NCBI RefSeq assembly: GCF_020735465.1
Contig: NZ_CP085935.1
Location: 310,001 to 374,000, forward strand
DNA: 64,000 nucleotides
Direction of reading: 5' to 3'
Source of the DNA: Collinsella stercoris DSM 13279
Lineage (GTDB): Bacteria > Actinomycetota > Coriobacteriia > Coriobacteriales > Coriobacteriaceae
The notes under the pieces were generated by a model, which was not told where the DNA came from, did not search any database, and saw only the letters and a program-made list of their open reading frames with translations. Positions 43,167 to 53,795 of the stretch are shown piece by piece (position 1 is the stretch's first letter; every line of letters starts with the position of its first letter). The position numbers were made by a program, and so were the translations under genes.

Positions 43167-45894
43167 GTATCTCTACCTCCTCGGCGGGAAGGGTGAACTT
43201 GAAGACGGCCCCATGGGGCTGATTATCTCCGACCTCGATGATACCCCCGTGCGCCTCGACGATCGCGCGGCAGAGCGACAGCCCCAGCCCGAAGCTGCGG
43301 TGCGAATCGACCGGCCTGTTCCTATCGGCGATGAAGAAGCGGTCGAAGACGTGCGGTTTGTCGCAGTCGGCCACGCCCGGCCCGTCGTCGGCGACCTCGA
43401 CGACGACGAAGGCCCCGTCCCTTCGCGCGCCCACCGTCACGGTGGAGCCCTCGGGCGTGTACTTGAACGCGTTCACGATGAGGTTCGTGAGGACCTGCAT
43501 GATGAGGTGGACGTCGATCCGTGCCAGCAAGATGTCGTCGGTGTGCTCCACCACGAGATGGTGCCCGTGCGCCTCGCGCGCCACATGGGCCACCGCGCCC
43601 GCGATGACCTCGTCCATGAGCTCCGTCGTGAGGTTGAGATGCAGGTCGCCGTCCTCGACGCGCGTGATGGCGAGCAGGTTCTCCACGGTGTCGATGAGCC
43701 AGAGCGAGTCGTCGTAGATGGCGTCGGCGAGTTCGCGGCGCTTTGCCGGCGGCAGCTGATCGCCGCTCTCGCGCAGGACGGCGGCCGACCCCGAGATGGC
43801 GGTGAGGGGCGTGCGCAGGTCGTGCCCGAGCGAGCGCAGCAGGTTGGCGCGGAGCTGCTCGTTCTTGGCGAGCACGGCCGCCTCCTCGCGCTCGCGCGCC
43901 GCCTGGTCGCTCTGGAGCGCGAGCGCGCACTCGCCCACGATGGACAGCACGATCGAGTTCTCGAATGCCTCGAGCTCGCGTCCCTCCAGCGCGATGCCGA
44001 TGACGCCGAACACCTCCTTTCCCGCGCGGACGGCCAGATAGAGGCACTGCGCCTCGGGCAGGGTGCGGGTGCTCGCGCCCGCGTGCTTGTTGTTGGTGAA
44101 GGTCCAGGTGGCGACCGCGCGCTCGTACTCCGTGAGAATGCTCGCAGATCGGTCCTGCGTCCCGGCGGGCTCGTAGAGCGCGTCTCCCAGCAGGTCTCCG
44201 CTTGCCGGGTAGAAGACGATGTCGAGCCGCAGGAGCTTGATGAGCTGGCTCATGGCCACGCGGGCGCGGGCCTCCATACCCTCGGCCTGCTGAAGGAGCT
44301 GGTTCGTCTCGAGCAGCACGCGGGTGCGGAACGCGTTCTTGGCGCTCGCGCGGGCGTTGTTGGTGAGGCGCGCGGTGAGCTCGGCCGCCACCATGGCGGT
44401 TACGAACATGATGGCGAAGGTCACGAGGTAGCTTCGGTCGTAGCTGTCGAGCGAGAACAGCGGCGTGACGAAGCAGAAGTTGTAGAGCACCACGGAGAGC
44501 ACGCTCGACAACAGGGTGCAGGCGCGCCCCTCGGTGGTGACGGCGGTGAGCAGGGCCGTGAGGATGTAGAGCGAGATGATGCTCGAGTCGGCGAAGCCGA
44601 GATGCCTGAAGTACGTCCCGATGGCGGTGGCGAGAAGGGAGAGGCCGAGGGTCCGCGCCATGTCGCGCCCTCTCGGCGGGCGAAAGCCGCCGTGCTCGCG
44701 ACGGTCCCGCCGTCGCGCATCGGGTGCCGCCTGGTCGGGGATGATGTAGATGTCGAGGTTTGGCGCGATGGCGATGAGCTGCTCGACGAGCGATTTGCGC
44801 CCGAAGAGGACGTTATGAGCACCCTTCAGCTCGCCAGTCCGCCCCATGACGATCTTGGAGATGCCGGAGAGTCGCGCGAACTCGGCGATCTGGAAGGCGA
44901 TGTCGTCCCCGTAGACGGTCTCCATGTGCGCGCCGAGCTGCTCGGCGAGCGCGATGTTGCCCGACAGCTTACCGCGTTCCTGCTCGCTCATCGCCTGCGT
45001 GCGCGGGCTTTCCACGAAAAGGGCGACCAGCTCTCCGCGAAACGCCTTCGCCATGCGCGCGGCTGCCCGGACGATGCGGGGATTGGTGGGAGCGGGGGAG
45101 ACGCACACGAGGATGCGCTCGCTCGTGTAATAGTCGCGGTTGCCCATCACGCGCGCGGCGTCTGCCAGGTGCCCCATGCGGTCGGCGCACTTGCGCAGGG
45201 CGATCTCGCGCAGGGCGGTGAGGTTCTCGACGGTGAAGAAGTGGTCTTGCGCGCGTTCCGCCTGGGCCTCTCGGTAGACGAGCCCCGCTTGCAGGCGCTC
45301 GAGGAGGTCGGCGGGCTCGATGTCCACGAGCTCGACCTGGTCGGCGTCGTCGAAGACGCGGTCGGGGATGCGCTCGCGCACGACGACGCCGGTGATGGAG
45401 GCCACCATGTCGTTCAGGCTCTCGATGTGCTGGACGTTGACGGTGGTGTACACGTCTATCCCTGCGCGCAGGAGCTCCTCGACGTCCTGGTAGCGCTTCT
45501 CATGCCGGCAGCCCGGGGCGTTCGTGTGGGCGAGCTCGTCGACGAGGATGAGCTGCGGCGCGCGCACGATCGCGGCGTCCAAATCGAACTCGGTGAGGGT
45601 GATGCCGTTGTGCTCGACGAGCTCGTGCGGCACCTGCTCGAGGCCCCGCACGAGGCGCGCCGTCGCCGGCCGCTCGTGGGGCTCGATGTAGCCGGCCACC
45701 ACGTCCACGCCGCGTCGTTTCGCGGCGTGGGCCGCCTGCAGCATGGCATAGGTCTTGCCCACGCCGGCCGCATAGCCGAAGAAGATCTTGAGATGCCCGC
45801 GCCGTGCATGCTCCTCGTCGCCGTCGGCATCGTGCTCGATGGCCTTGAGAAGCGCATCGGGATCGACGCGGCCATCGGTTGTGTCACGTGGCAT
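43159..45894 (-). CDS. kdpD: KdpD sensor histidine kinase
   Basis: 911 residues from ATG 45894 (GGAAGGGAG upstream). The N-terminal KdpD domain has Walker A GYAAGVGKT (residues 40-48), DELAHTNAPG and HIESLNDMV, then a universal-stress-like domain, four close membrane helices (about 385-480), a GAF-like region, and the kinase core with GHDLRTPLTAI (phospho-His), NAFKYTPEG (N box) and DDGPGVAD (G1). It senses K+ limitation or turgor and controls kdpFABC, which lies divergent. Confidence 0.95.
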   Translation of the reverse strand: MPRDTTDGRVDPDALLKAIEHDADGDEEHARRGHLKIFFGYAAGVGKTYAMLQAAHAAKRRGVDVVAGYIEPHERPATARLVRGLEQVPHELVEHNGITLTEFDLDAAIVRAPQLILVDELAHTNAPGCRHEKRYQDVEELLRAGIDVYTTVNVQHIESLNDMVASITGVVVRERIPDRVFDDADQVELVDIEPADLLERLQAGLVYREAQAERAQDHFFTVENLTALREIALRKCADRMGHLADAARVMGNRDYYTSERILVCVSPAPTNPRIVRAAARMAKAFRGELVALFVESPRTQAMSEQERGKLSGNIALAEQLGAHMETVYGDDIAFQIAEFARLSGISKIVMGRTGELKGAHNVLFGRKSLVEQLIAIAPNLDIYIIPDQAAPDARRRDRREHGGFRPPRGRDMARTLGLSLLATAIGTYFRHLGFADSSIISLYILTALLTAVTTEGRACTLLSSVLSVVLYNFCFVTPLFSLDSYDRSYLVTFAIMFVTAMVAAELTARLTNNARASAKNAFRTRVLLETNQLLQQAEGMEARARVAMSQLIKLLRLDIVFYPASGDLLGDALYEPAGTQDRSASILTEYERAVATWTFTNNKHAGASTRTLPEAQCLYLAVRAGKEVFGVIGIALEGRELEAFENSIVLSIVGECALALQSDQAAREREEAAVLAKNEQLRANLLRSLGHDLRTPLTAISGSAAVLRESGDQLPPAKRRELADAIYDDSLWLIDTVENLLAITRVEDGDLHLNLTTELMDEVIAGAVAHVAREAHGHHLVVEHTDDILLARIDVHLIMQVLTNLIVNAFKYTPEGSTVTVGARRDGAFVVVEVADDGPGVADCDKPHVFDRFFIADRNRPVDSHRSFGLGLSLCRAIVEAHGGIIEVGDNQPHGAVFKFTLPAEEVEIHE

Positions 45895-46069
45895 GAGACT
45901 CCCTTCCGTGGGTTCCCTCGGCGGGCCCGCAACGTCCGCTGCTCGGACAGTCCCGCGCAAGACGGAGCGCCCGCCGGACGCTCCTTTGCGTGCGGAACTC
46001 GCGACGGACCTTGCATGCCGCTCGGGGGAACAGCTCGCTATAGAGTGCTGCGATCAAGTGCGTCGCGCC

Positions 46070-46179
46070 AGCCCGTGGGCCATATCGTTCCGCGCGCAGT
46101 TCCGCGCGAGCCGAAGGACCCGGCGGGTCCTTCGCGCGAGCGGGACGGTTCGGGCGCGGGATGATATGGCCCACGGGCT
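46070..46179. repeat. Nested palindrome upstream of kdpF
   Basis: Outer arms of 17 bases (46070-46086 and 46163-46179, GATATGGCCCACGGGCT) match perfectly. The inner hairpin CGAAGGACC / GGTCCTTCG and the flanks GAGCCGAAGG and GCGAGCGGGAC are shared with the element at 19355-19471. A related segment GCTCGGACAGTCC lies at about 45936. This occupies the kdpD-kdpF gap (45895-46369). Confidence 0.85.
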
Positions 46180-46248
46180 TGCGCATGGGACGAGTATAGC
46201 CGTCGAAAGCGGGTTCTCATGTACGTCTACCTGCATCTTTACGTCATC

Positions 46249-46288
46249 TTAATGCGTGGGCGCGCAACCCTAACACCGCTTTAATGCG
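46249..46288 (+). promoter_or_regulatory. Direct repeats likely to bind KdpE
   Basis: TTAATGCG occurs at 46249-46256 and 46281-46288, 32 bases (about three helical turns) apart, 82-121 bases before kdpF. A weaker copy, CATCTTTACG, lies just upstream. Position and phasing suit KdpE dimers. No convincing -35/-10 pair was found. Confidence 0.45.
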
Positions 46289-46369
46289 CACGGGCGTTTA
46301 CTGTTCTCATGCCGCGTCCCCCTCGGGCGCAGCGTGAGGGAAAGAGGCTTCTTCGAAAGGAGCGGGCGC

Positions 46370-46456
46370 ATGGACGTCCTCATTCCGATCATCGGAATCA
46401 CATGCATCGGACTTCTCATCTACTACATCTACATTCTCATGAGGAGTGATTCGTAA
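46370..46456 (+). CDS. kdpF: KdpF small subunit of the K+ pump
   Basis: 28 residues, MDVLIPIIGITCIGLLIYYIYI..., one membrane helix, the size and position of KdpF, which stabilises KdpFABC. SD AAAGGAG. kdpA starts 3 bases after its stop. Confidence 0.9.
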   Translation: MDVLIPIIGITCIGLLIYYIYILMRSDS

Positions 46457-46459
46457 AGC

Positions 46460-48283
46460 ATGAGTGCCATCATTCAGTACGCTCTGTACTTTGCCGTCCT
46501 CATCGCGCTCGCCATCCCCCTGGGGAAGTTCATGGCGCGCGTCATGGACGGTGAGCGCACGGTCTTGTCGCCCGTGCTCGCACCGGTCGAGCGAGGCGTC
46601 TATCGCCTGCTCCGCATTGACGCGGGGGAGCAGATGGGCTGGAAGCGCTATCTGGCGAGCGTGCTCGCCTTCTCGGGTATCGGGCTCGCGGCGCTCGTCG
46701 CGCTCCAGATGCTCCAGGCCGTCCTGCCGGGCAACCCGCAGCACCTGCCGGGCGTGCCGTGGGACCTGTCGTTCAACACGGCGGCCTCCTTCGTCACCAA
46801 CACCAACTGGCAGTCCTACTCCGGTGAGACCACCCTGTCCTACCTCGTGCAGTTCATGGGCCTCACCGTGCAGAACTTCGTCTCCGCCGGTACCGGCATC
46901 GCGGTCATGTTCGCTCTGATCCGCGGTTTCCGTCAGGTCAAGGAGCAGGGTCTGGGCTCCTTCTGGGTCGACCTCACCCGCACCGTCCTGTACGTGCTCA
47001 TCCCGCTGAACCTCGTGTTCGGCGTCTGCCTGGCCGCCGGCGGCGTCATCTCCAACTTCCAGCCGGCCCAGAGGGCCGAGCTCGTCGAGCCCGTCGCCGT
47101 CCAGCCCAACGCCGACGGCGGCTGGAGCGTCATCGACGGCGCCCGGATCGAGGGCGACACCGTCAAGGTCGACGGCAAGGTCGTCGAGGACGCGCGCGTG
47201 GTCACCGAGCAGTTCCTGCCCCAGGGCCCCGCGGCCCCCCAGGTCGCCATCAAGCAGTCCGGCACCAACGGCGGCGGCTTCTTCGGCGTGAACTCCGCCC
47301 ATCCGTACGAGAACCCCAACGCCTTCACCAACATCATCGAGATGACCGGCCTGCTGCTGATCCCGGCCGCCTGCTGCTTCACCTTCGGCATCGGCGTCAA
47401 GAACACCAAGCAGGGCAAGGCCATCTTCGCCGCCATGCTCGTCCTGCTGGTGATCTTCACCGGCGTCATCGCCGTCAACGAGCATGCGGGCACCCCGCAG
47501 CTGGCCGATGGCGGCGCGGTCGATATCGAGATGACCGACGGCCAGGCCGGCGGCAACATGGAGGGCAAGGAGAGCCGCTTCGGCATCGCCGCCTCCTCCA
47601 CGTGGTCGGCTTACACCACCGCCGCCTCCAACGGCTCGGTCAACTCCATGCACGACTCCTACACCCCGCTGGGCGGTTTCGTCCAGATGCTCCAGATGGC
47701 CCTGGGCGAGGTCGTCTTCGGCGGCGTGGGCTGCGGCCTGTACGGCATGATCGGCTTCGCCATCCTCACGGTGTTCATCGCCGGCCTCATGGTCGGACGC
47801 ACGCCCGAGTTCCTGGGCAAGAAGATCGAGCCGGGCGAGATGCGCTGGGCGGTCGTGCTGTGCCTGGCGACCCCGTTCGCCATCCTGGTGTGCTCGGCCA
47901 TCGCCTGCATGGTGCCCGGCCTTGCCGACCAGCTCAACAACGGCGGCGCGCACGGCTTCTCCGAGGTGCTGTACGCCTTCACCTCGTGCGGCGGCAACAA
48001 CGGCTCGGCGTTCGCGGGCATGAACTGCAACATTCCCTGGATCAACGTCATACTCGGCCTCGAGATGCTGTTCGCCCGCTTCATGCCCATCGCCGGCACG
48101 CTGGCCATCGCCGGCTCGCTGGCCGGGAAGGGCAAGGTCGCCGAGAGCGCCGGCACCCTGTCCACCACCAACGGCATGTTCGTGTTCCTGCTCGTGTTCA
48201 TCGTTCTGCTGATCGGTGCCCTGAGCTTCTTCCCGGCCCTGGCGCTCGGCCCCGTCGCCGAGTTCTTCCAGATGATTGCGTAA
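46460..48283 (+). CDS. kdpA: KdpA potassium-binding subunit
   Basis: 607 residues, about ten membrane segments. Selectivity-filter regions are visible: [31 protein letters not shown] and [11 protein letters not shown]. It is the channel-like, K+-binding part of the ATP-driven high-affinity K+ importer. Translation is coupled to kdpF. Confidence 0.96.
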   Translation: MSAIIQYALYFAVLIALAIPLGKFMARVMDGERTVLSPVLAPVERGVYRLLRIDAGEQMGWKRYLASVLAFSGIGLAALVALQMLQAVLPGNPQHLPGVPWDLSFNTAASFVTNTNWQSYSGETTLSYLVQFMGLTVQNFVSAGTGIAVMFALIRGFRQVKEQGLGSFWVDLTRTVLYVLIPLNLVFGVCLAAGGVISNFQPAQRAELVEPVAVQPNADGGWSVIDGARIEGDTVKVDGKVVEDARVVTEQFLPQGPAAPQVAIKQSGTNGGGFFGVNSAHPYENPNAFTNIIEMTGLLLIPAACCFTFGIGVKNTKQGKAIFAAMLVLLVIFTGVIAVNEHAGTPQLADGGAVDIEMTDGQAGGNMEGKESRFGIAASSTWSAYTTAASNGSVNSMHDSYTPLGGFVQMLQMALGEVVFGGVGCGLYGMIGFAILTVFIAGLMVGRTPEFLGKKIEPGEMRWAVVLCLATPFAILVCSAIACMVPGLADQLNNGGAHGFSEVLYAFTSCGGNNGSAFAGMNCNIPWINVILGLEMLFARFMPIAGTLAIAGSLAGKGKVAESAGTLSTTNGMFVFLLVFIVLLIGALSFFPALALGPVAEFFQMIA

Positions 48284-48299
48284 AGGAGGGCGCAGATTT

Positions 48300-50354
48300 A
48301 TGGCTATGCAAAAAGACATGATGGGCCGCGCGGTCCGCGACTCGTTCGCCAAGCTGGATCCCCGCGTCCAGATTCAAAACCCGGTCATGTTCCTGGTGTG
48401 GCTCTCCGCCGTCATGACCTCCGTCCTGGCCGTCGCCTCCGTCCTCGGTGCGCGGGACGCGGGCGTGCCCACCTACTATGTGGTCGCCATCGCGGTCATC
48501 CTGTGGCTCACCGATTTGTTCTCGAACTTCGCCGAGGCGCTCGCCGAGGGCCGCGGCAAGGCCCAGGCCGATTCCCTGCGTGCGGCCAAGAAGGACGTCG
48601 AGGCCCATCGCATCGAGTCCGTCGAGGACAAGGAGCGCTTCACCGTCGTCCCCGGCGCCGAGCTCACGCGCGGCGACCTGGTGGTCGTGCGCGCCGGCGA
48701 GCAGATCCCGGGCGACGGCGACGTCATCGAGGGCGCCGCCTCCGTCGACGAGTCCGCCATCACCGGCGAGTCCGCCCCCGTGGTCCGCGAGGCCGGCGGC
48801 GACCGCTCCGCCGTCACCGGCGGCACCACGGTGCTGTCCGACTGGATCGTCGTCGAGATCTCCAGCGAGCCCGGCCAGAGCTTCCTGGACAAGATGATCG
48901 CGATGGTCGAGGGCGCCGCGCGCAAGAAGACCCCTAACGAGATCGCCCTGGAGATCTTCCTGGTGGCCCTCTCCATCGTCTTTATCTTGGTCACGCTGGC
49001 CCTCTATTGTTACTCCTGCTTCTCGGCCGGCCTTAACGACATGGCCAACCCCACGTCCGTGACCACGCTCGTGGCGCTGCTCGTGTGCCTGGCTCCCACT
49101 ACCATCGGCGCGTTGCTGTCCGCCATCGGCATCGCCGGCATGAGCCGTCTGAACGAGGCCAACGTGCTGGCCATGTCCGGCCGCGCCATCGAGGCCGCCG
49201 GCGACGTCGACATCCTCATGCTCGACAAGACCGGCACCATCACCCTGGGTAATCGCCAGGCGTCTGAGTTCATCCCGGTCGACGGCGTCGATCCCGCGGA
49301 GCTCGCCGACGCCGCGCAGCTCTCCTCGCTGGCCGACGAGACCCCCGAGGGCAGGTCCATCGTCGTGCTCGCCAAGGAGCAGTTCGGCCTGCGCGGACGC
49401 ACGCTCGAGGACAAGGGCATGGAGTTCATCCCGTTCACCGCGGCGACGCGCATGTCGGGCGTGAACTACGAGGGCAATGAGATCCGCAAGGGCGCCGCCG
49501 ACTCCGTGCGCGCCTACGTGGAGGCAGCCGGCGGCGTGTTCTCCGCCGAGTGCGACGAGGTCGTCGAGCGCATCGCCAAGGCCGGCGGCACCCCGCTGGT
49601 CGTGACCAAGAACTGCCGCGTGCTGGGCGTCGTGTACCTCAAGGACATCATCAAGTCCGGCGTTAAGGAGAAGTTCGCCGACCTGCGCAAGATGGGCATC
49701 AAGACCATCATGGTGACAGGCGACAACCCGCTCACCGCCGCGGCAATCGCCGCCGAGGCGGGCGTGGACGACTTCCTGGCCGAGGCCACCCCCGAGGGCA
49801 AGCTCGCGAAGATCCGCGAGTTCCAGCGCGAGGGCCATCTGGTCGCCATGACCGGCGACGGCACCAACGACGCGCCCGCTCTGGCCCAGGCCGACGTCGC
49901 CGTGGCCATGAACACGGGCACCCAGGCCGCCAAGGAGGCCGGCAACATGGTCGACCTCGACTCCAGCCCCACCAAGCTCATCGATATCGTGCGCATCGGC
50001 AAGCAGCTGCTCATGACCCGCGGTTCGCTCACGACCTTCTCGGTGGCCAACGACGTGGCGAAGTACTTCGCCATCATCCCGGCCCTGTTCTCGCCGATCT
50101 ACCCGGGCCTTGGCGCGCTCAACATCCTCGGTCTGGCAAGCCCGCTGTCCGCGGTTCTTTCGGCCATCATCTACAACGCGCTCGTTATCGTCGCGCTGAT
50201 CCCGGCCGCGCTGAAGGGCGTCAAGTACCGCGAGGTCCCGTCCGGACAGCTGCTGACCCACAACCTGCTCGTGTGGGGTCTGGGCGGCATCGTTGCCCCG
50301 TTCGTGTTCATCAAGCTCATCGACATGCTGCTCGCGCTCTGCGGCATTATGTAA
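48300..50354 (+). CDS. kdpB: KdpB P-type ATPase subunit
   Basis: 684 residues from ATG 48300 (AAAGGAGG upstream). Actuator motif TGES, phosphorylation site [29 protein letters not shown] and [17 protein letters not shown]. It hydrolyses ATP to drive K+ through KdpA. KdpA ends 16 bases earlier; kdpC starts 12 bases later. Confidence 0.97.
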   Translation: MAMQKDMMGRAVRDSFAKLDPRVQIQNPVMFLVWLSAVMTSVLAVASVLGARDAGVPTYYVVAIAVILWLTDLFSNFAEALAEGRGKAQADSLRAAKKDVEAHRIESVEDKERFTVVPGAELTRGDLVVVRAGEQIPGDGDVIEGAASVDESAITGESAPVVREAGGDRSAVTGGTTVLSDWIVVEISSEPGQSFLDKMIAMVEGAARKKTPNEIALEIFLVALSIVFILVTLALYCYSCFSAGLNDMANPTSVTTLVALLVCLAPTTIGALLSAIGIAGMSRLNEANVLAMSGRAIEAAGDVDILMLDKTGTITLGNRQASEFIPVDGVDPAELADAAQLSSLADETPEGRSIVVLAKEQFGLRGRTLEDKGMEFIPFTAATRMSGVNYEGNEIRKGAADSVRAYVEAAGGVFSAECDEVVERIAKAGGTPLVVTKNCRVLGVVYLKDIIKSGVKEKFADLRKMGIKTIMVTGDNPLTAAAIAAEAGVDDFLAEATPEGKLAKIREFQREGHLVAMTGDGTNDAPALAQADVAVAMNTGTQAAKEAGNMVDLDSSPTKLIDIVRIGKQLLMTRGSLTTFSVANDVAKYFAIIPALFSPIYPGLGALNILGLASPLSAVLSAIIYNALVIVALIPAALKGVKYREVPSGQLLTHNLLVWGLGGIVAPFVFIKLIDMLLALCGIM

Positions 50355-50366
50355 GTGGAGGTTTGT

Positions 50367-50957
50367 ATGTTCAAAGGTGTTGCATCGCGTGCGCTGGGTG
50401 TGTTCGCGCTGTTTACCGTCGTCTGCGGCCTGGGCTATACGCTCGTCGTGACCGGCATCGCCCAGGTCGCGTTCCCGTATCAGGCGAACGGCTCGCTCAT
50501 CAAGATCGACGGCAAGATCGTGGGCTCCGAGCTGATCGGCCAGGACTTCGAGGATGAGGACCACATGTGGGGCCGCATTCAGAACGTCTCCATCGTCGAG
50601 GGGGATGACGGCGAGCTCATGGCCTACGGCGCCCCGTCCAACCTCTCCCCGGCGAGCGAGGAGTACCGGCAGCTCGTGGACGAGCGCGTGGAGAAGATCC
50701 GCGCCGCCAACCCCGATGCCGATATGGACGCCGTGCCCGTCGACCTGGTGACGTGCTCCGGCTCCGGCCTCGACCCCGAGATCTCCCCCGATGCCGCCGA
50801 GTACCAGGTGCCGCGCCTGGCAAAGGCCACGGGCAAGAGCGAAGGCGAGGTGCGCGACATCATCGCCCAGTGCACCAAGGGCCGATTCCTGGGCGTCTTC
50901 GGCGAGCCCACGGTCAACGTGCTCAAGGTGAACCTCATGCTGGACGGCGTGCTGTAG
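50367..50957 (+). CDS. kdpC: KdpC subunit
   Basis: 196 residues. One N-terminal helix (FALFTVVCGLGYTLVVTGIAQVAFP), then GSELIGQDF, the family's YGAPSNLSP segment, and SGSGLDPEISPDAAEYQVPRLAKATG. KdpC assists ATP binding by KdpB. GTGGAGG precedes ATG 50367. Last gene of kdpFABC. Confidence 0.95.
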   Translation: MFKGVASRALGVFALFTVVCGLGYTLVVTGIAQVAFPYQANGSLIKIDGKIVGSELIGQDFEDEDHMWGRIQNVSIVEGDDGELMAYGAPSNLSPASEEYRQLVDERVEKIRAANPDADMDAVPVDLVTCSGSGLDPEISPDAAEYQVPRLAKATGKSEGEVRDIIAQCTKGRFLGVFGEPTVNVLKVNLMLDGVL

Positions 50958-50983
50958 GCGTCGTTTCCGACTAGAGATGCTTG

Positions 50984-51021
50984 CATGCCCCGGTGCGGCC
51001 GCGCCGGGGCATGATTGTTTT
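50984..51021 (+). terminator. kdp operon terminator
   Basis: Stem CATGCCCCGG (50984-50993) / CCGGGGCATG (51004-51013), then ATTGTTTT. 27 bases after kdpC. Confidence 0.8.
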
Positions 51022-51141
51022 AACCAGCGGTTAGATTTCCTGCCGAAAACATGAGGGCGCGTCAATTGTGCTGGCGGTCGCCAGCTGATGAAATAGATGC
51101 TAAGCAGCTGCGGTATATCGTCCTTAGGTGAAAGGAAAGAC

Positions 51142-52197
51142 ATGCACATCTCAGAGATAATTCGCTCTCGCCGTCGCGAGCTCGGTATGACTCAGGAGCA
51201 AGTGGCGCAGCGTCTTGGTGTTTCGGCTCCGGCGGTCAACAAATGGGAGCGCGGGATATGCTATCCGGATATCACGCTCATCCCTTCGCTCGCTCGCCTG
51301 TTCGAAACGGATGCAAATACGCTGCTGTCGTTCGAGCCGGAGTTGAGAGAGGAGGAGAGTTTGGCAATACAGCGCGAGGTCGATCGACTGGTGCGTGAAG
51401 AGGGATACGAGGCGGGCTTCGATTACGCGCAGGAGAAGATGCGCCTATATCCGACGAGCGATGAGCTGGCCATCGTTCTTACGCAGTATCTCGACGGTTC
51501 GCTCGTGCTTCGGCAAATACCGGGTGCCGAGGGGTATCGGCCAGTGCTTGACGATGCGTATGCGCGTTTGGCGAAGAGCGTTGTGCCGGCGGTAAGGGAT
51601 CAGGCGTCCGCAATGCTCATTGCGAAAGCCATGCAGGAAGAACGGTATGAGGATGCCCAGCGTATCCTTGACGACATTCCCGACCGCACGGTGGATAAGG
51701 AGGAGCGCCAGGCGATCTTGTATGCGCGCGAAGGAAAGGACGAGGATGCTGCTCGCACTTGGGAGGCTCGCGTGATTCGGATTGCCGCCGATTTGATGGG
51801 AGCGATCGTCGGGTTGATCGAAATCGCTTTGAGAGACGGCCGCGAAGACGACGCGCTCGAGTGCGCGCACCGCGCTCAGCTGGCATTCGAGGCACTTGGT
51901 CAGCCTGCATGGATGAGTCTGATGCCGCGGCTGGCGGCCGTGACGGCATCGGGCGATTCTGGTGAGGCGATTGAGCTTCTTGACGCCGTCATGACCTCGT
52001 TGCATGGGGGCGACTCCGCGGCACTTCAGGGTCCGCTTTACCGCTATTCGGACCTGAATGACTTGACCGACTTGACGTCCAGGATGGGTGCGCTGCTGCT
52101 TTCGGAAGTCGAGAATGAAGACGAGTATGTTTTTGTGCGTGCAGTCCCTGCCTACCGTTCGTTCGTGGAGAAATGGAAGGCCGTGGGCTCGGTATAG
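51142..52197 (+). CDS. XRE-family regulator with TPR-like C-terminus
   Basis: 351 residues. The N-terminal HTH is RRRELGMTQEQVAQRLGVSAPAVNKWERGICYPDI. The remaining 280 residues are helical repeats of TPR type. SD AAAGGAAAGAC before ATG 51142. Such proteins often control a linked transporter or peptide-responsive system. The orphan permease gene follows after 171 bases. Confidence 0.85.
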   Translation: MHISEIIRSRRRELGMTQEQVAQRLGVSAPAVNKWERGICYPDITLIPSLARLFETDANTLLSFEPELREEESLAIQREVDRLVREEGYEAGFDYAQEKMRLYPTSDELAIVLTQYLDGSLVLRQIPGAEGYRPVLDDAYARLAKSVVPAVRDQASAMLIAKAMQEERYEDAQRILDDIPDRTVDKEERQAILYAREGKDEDAARTWEARVIRIAADLMGAIVGLIEIALRDGREDDALECAHRAQLAFEALGQPAWMSLMPRLAAVTASGDSGEAIELLDAVMTSLHGGDSAALQGPLYRYSDLNDLTDLTSRMGALLLSEVENEDEYVFVRAVPAYRSFVEKWKAVGSV

Positions 52198-52368
52198 GGA
52201 ACTCGGTCCGGTCATCCAAAGTGCGGGTGTTTGCGGCCGTGAACGGAGCGGATATCTTTACTTTGGTTCGCTTCGAGGATGAGAGCCTTACATTTTCGTA
52301 TGCCGCGCGTAAGCCGAATCGATGGCACGGGAGGGACGAGTTCACGAGAATGGGTGCGGTAATAACCC

Positions 52369-53754
52369 TTGGAAGGACTCGCCATACAGCTATATCTCAA
52401 GCTCGCCCTCGGCAACGTGCGTCGCGGCACGCGTGACTACTCGGTGTATTTCGCGACGCTCGGGTTCGCGGCATGCCTGCTGTACTCGTTCGTCGCCTCG
52501 ACCGACCACCTGCGCGCCATGGGGCTCTCGCCCGAGCAGCTGGGCGTGCTGGGGAGCGCGGGCGATATCCTGCAGGCGTTCTCCGTCTTCACGGTGCTCG
52601 TGTTCCTCTTCCTGGTACGGTATGCTAATCGGTTCCTGCTCCGCCGGCGCAAGCGCGAGTTCGCCCTCTACGAGCTGTGCGGCATGGGGCGCAGCGCGGT
52701 ATCGGTCGTGCTCGTGGCCGAGACGGCACTCGTGGGCGCCGGCGCGCTGGCGTGCGGTTTGGCGGCGGGCGCGGCACTGTCGCCCGCGTTCGGCGCGGTC
52801 GCGGCCTTCGTGTTCGACGCTCCCTGGCGGCTCGCGTTCTCCTTCTCGCCCGACTCCGCGGCATGGACCGCCGGATGCTTTGCCGTGGTGTTCGCGGTGA
52901 ACGCTGTGGACGGCGCGCGCGATATCGCGCGGCGCCCGCTGATCGAGCTCATGTCCGCCGAGTGCGCGCCGGAGCGCATGCGCCTCGGCGGCCGGGCCGC
53001 TCGGGGCGGCCAGGCGGTGCTCGCCGCGGCCCTGCTCGCGGTCGTATGGGGCTCGTGCGTGTTCCAGCCGGTGTACTTCATCGCGTTCATCATCCCCATG
53101 GGCCTCGCCGCCTGCTTCGCCACGTCGCTCGTCGCGCGCCTGGGCGTGGCCGCATGGAGTGAGCGGGCGCGCGGGCGCTCCGAGCGGTACTGGGACGGGC
53201 TCACCGCCTTCACGGTGCGGCAGGTCGAGGCGCGCGTTTCCAGCACCTCGATGGCGCTCGCCTGCGTATGCGTGCTCGTCGCCGTCGCCGTGTGCATGAT
53301 GGTCGCGGGATTCGTTTTCAGCATCGGGCTGCGCACGCCCGAGATGGTCTCGGCCGGCATCGCGGCGTCGATGGCGCCGATCGGCTACATCGGCATCTTC
53401 TACGGGGCGGTGTTCCTGCTGAGCGCCGTCGCGGTGCTCGCGCTCCAGCAGCTCTCGGGTGCGGAGGACGCGCGTCGGGCGTATCGTGTGCTCATGCAAC
53501 TCGGGTGCGAGCATGCGGGCATGCGTCGTTCGTTGCGGTCGCAAGTTCGGCTGTATTTCGTCGCGCCTCTCGTCGGCGCGCTCATCCACGACGTGTTCGG
53601 TTTGTTCCTCGTGGGATTCCTCGCGTTCGCGCTCGGTGCCGAGGGCCTGTTCGCGATCGTTGCGGGTGTGCTCGCCTTCACGGTCGGCCTCATGGCGGCG
53701 TACGGGGCGATCACCGCCCGCGCCGTCGAGCGGGTGGTGCTGCCGAGGGTATGA
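52369..53754 (+). CDS. FtsX-type ABC permease (BceB-like), orphan, start unclear
   Basis: 461 residues with the FtsX/MacB permease layout. YLKLALGNVRRGTRDYSVYFATLGFAACLLYSFVAS is typical of BceB-class peptide-antibiotic permeases, which are usually about 650 residues, so this may be shortened. No ATPase gene lies next to it. A TAA at 52363 blocks upstream extension. The only standard start is TTG 52369, without an SD. GGAAGGA lies 7 bases before an ATA codon (52384) in the natural frame (MQLYLKLALGN if ATG), suggesting a start-codon mutation. Confidence 0.75.
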   Translation: MEGLAIQLYLKLALGNVRRGTRDYSVYFATLGFAACLLYSFVASTDHLRAMGLSPEQLGVLGSAGDILQAFSVFTVLVFLFLVRYANRFLLRRRKREFALYELCGMGRSAVSVVLVAETALVGAGALACGLAAGAALSPAFGAVAAFVFDAPWRLAFSFSPDSAAWTAGCFAVVFAVNAVDGARDIARRPLIELMSAECAPERMRLGGRAARGGQAVLAAALLAVVWGSCVFQPVYFIAFIIPMGLAACFATSLVARLGVAAWSERARGRSERYWDGLTAFTVRQVEARVSSTSMALACVCVLVAVAVCMMVAGFVFSIGLRTPEMVSAGIAASMAPIGYIGIFYGAVFLLSAVAVLALQQLSGAEDARRAYRVLMQLGCEHAGMRRSLRSQVRLYFVAPLVGALIHDVFGLFLVGFLAFALGAEGLFAIVAGVLAFTVGLMAAYGAITARAVERVVLPRV

Positions 53755-53795
53755 TTGTCGGACTATGTCACTCCGCGTGACGGGAGGTCCGTCTC

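Noticed and set aside
43099..46164. 1,021-residue plus-strand frame opposite kdpD
   Set aside because: Shadow of kdpD in a GC-rich region with no recognisable domain.
46307..51149. Minus-strand frames of 681 and 983 residues opposite kdpFABC
   Set aside because: Antisense shadows; kdp genes are unambiguous on the plus strand.
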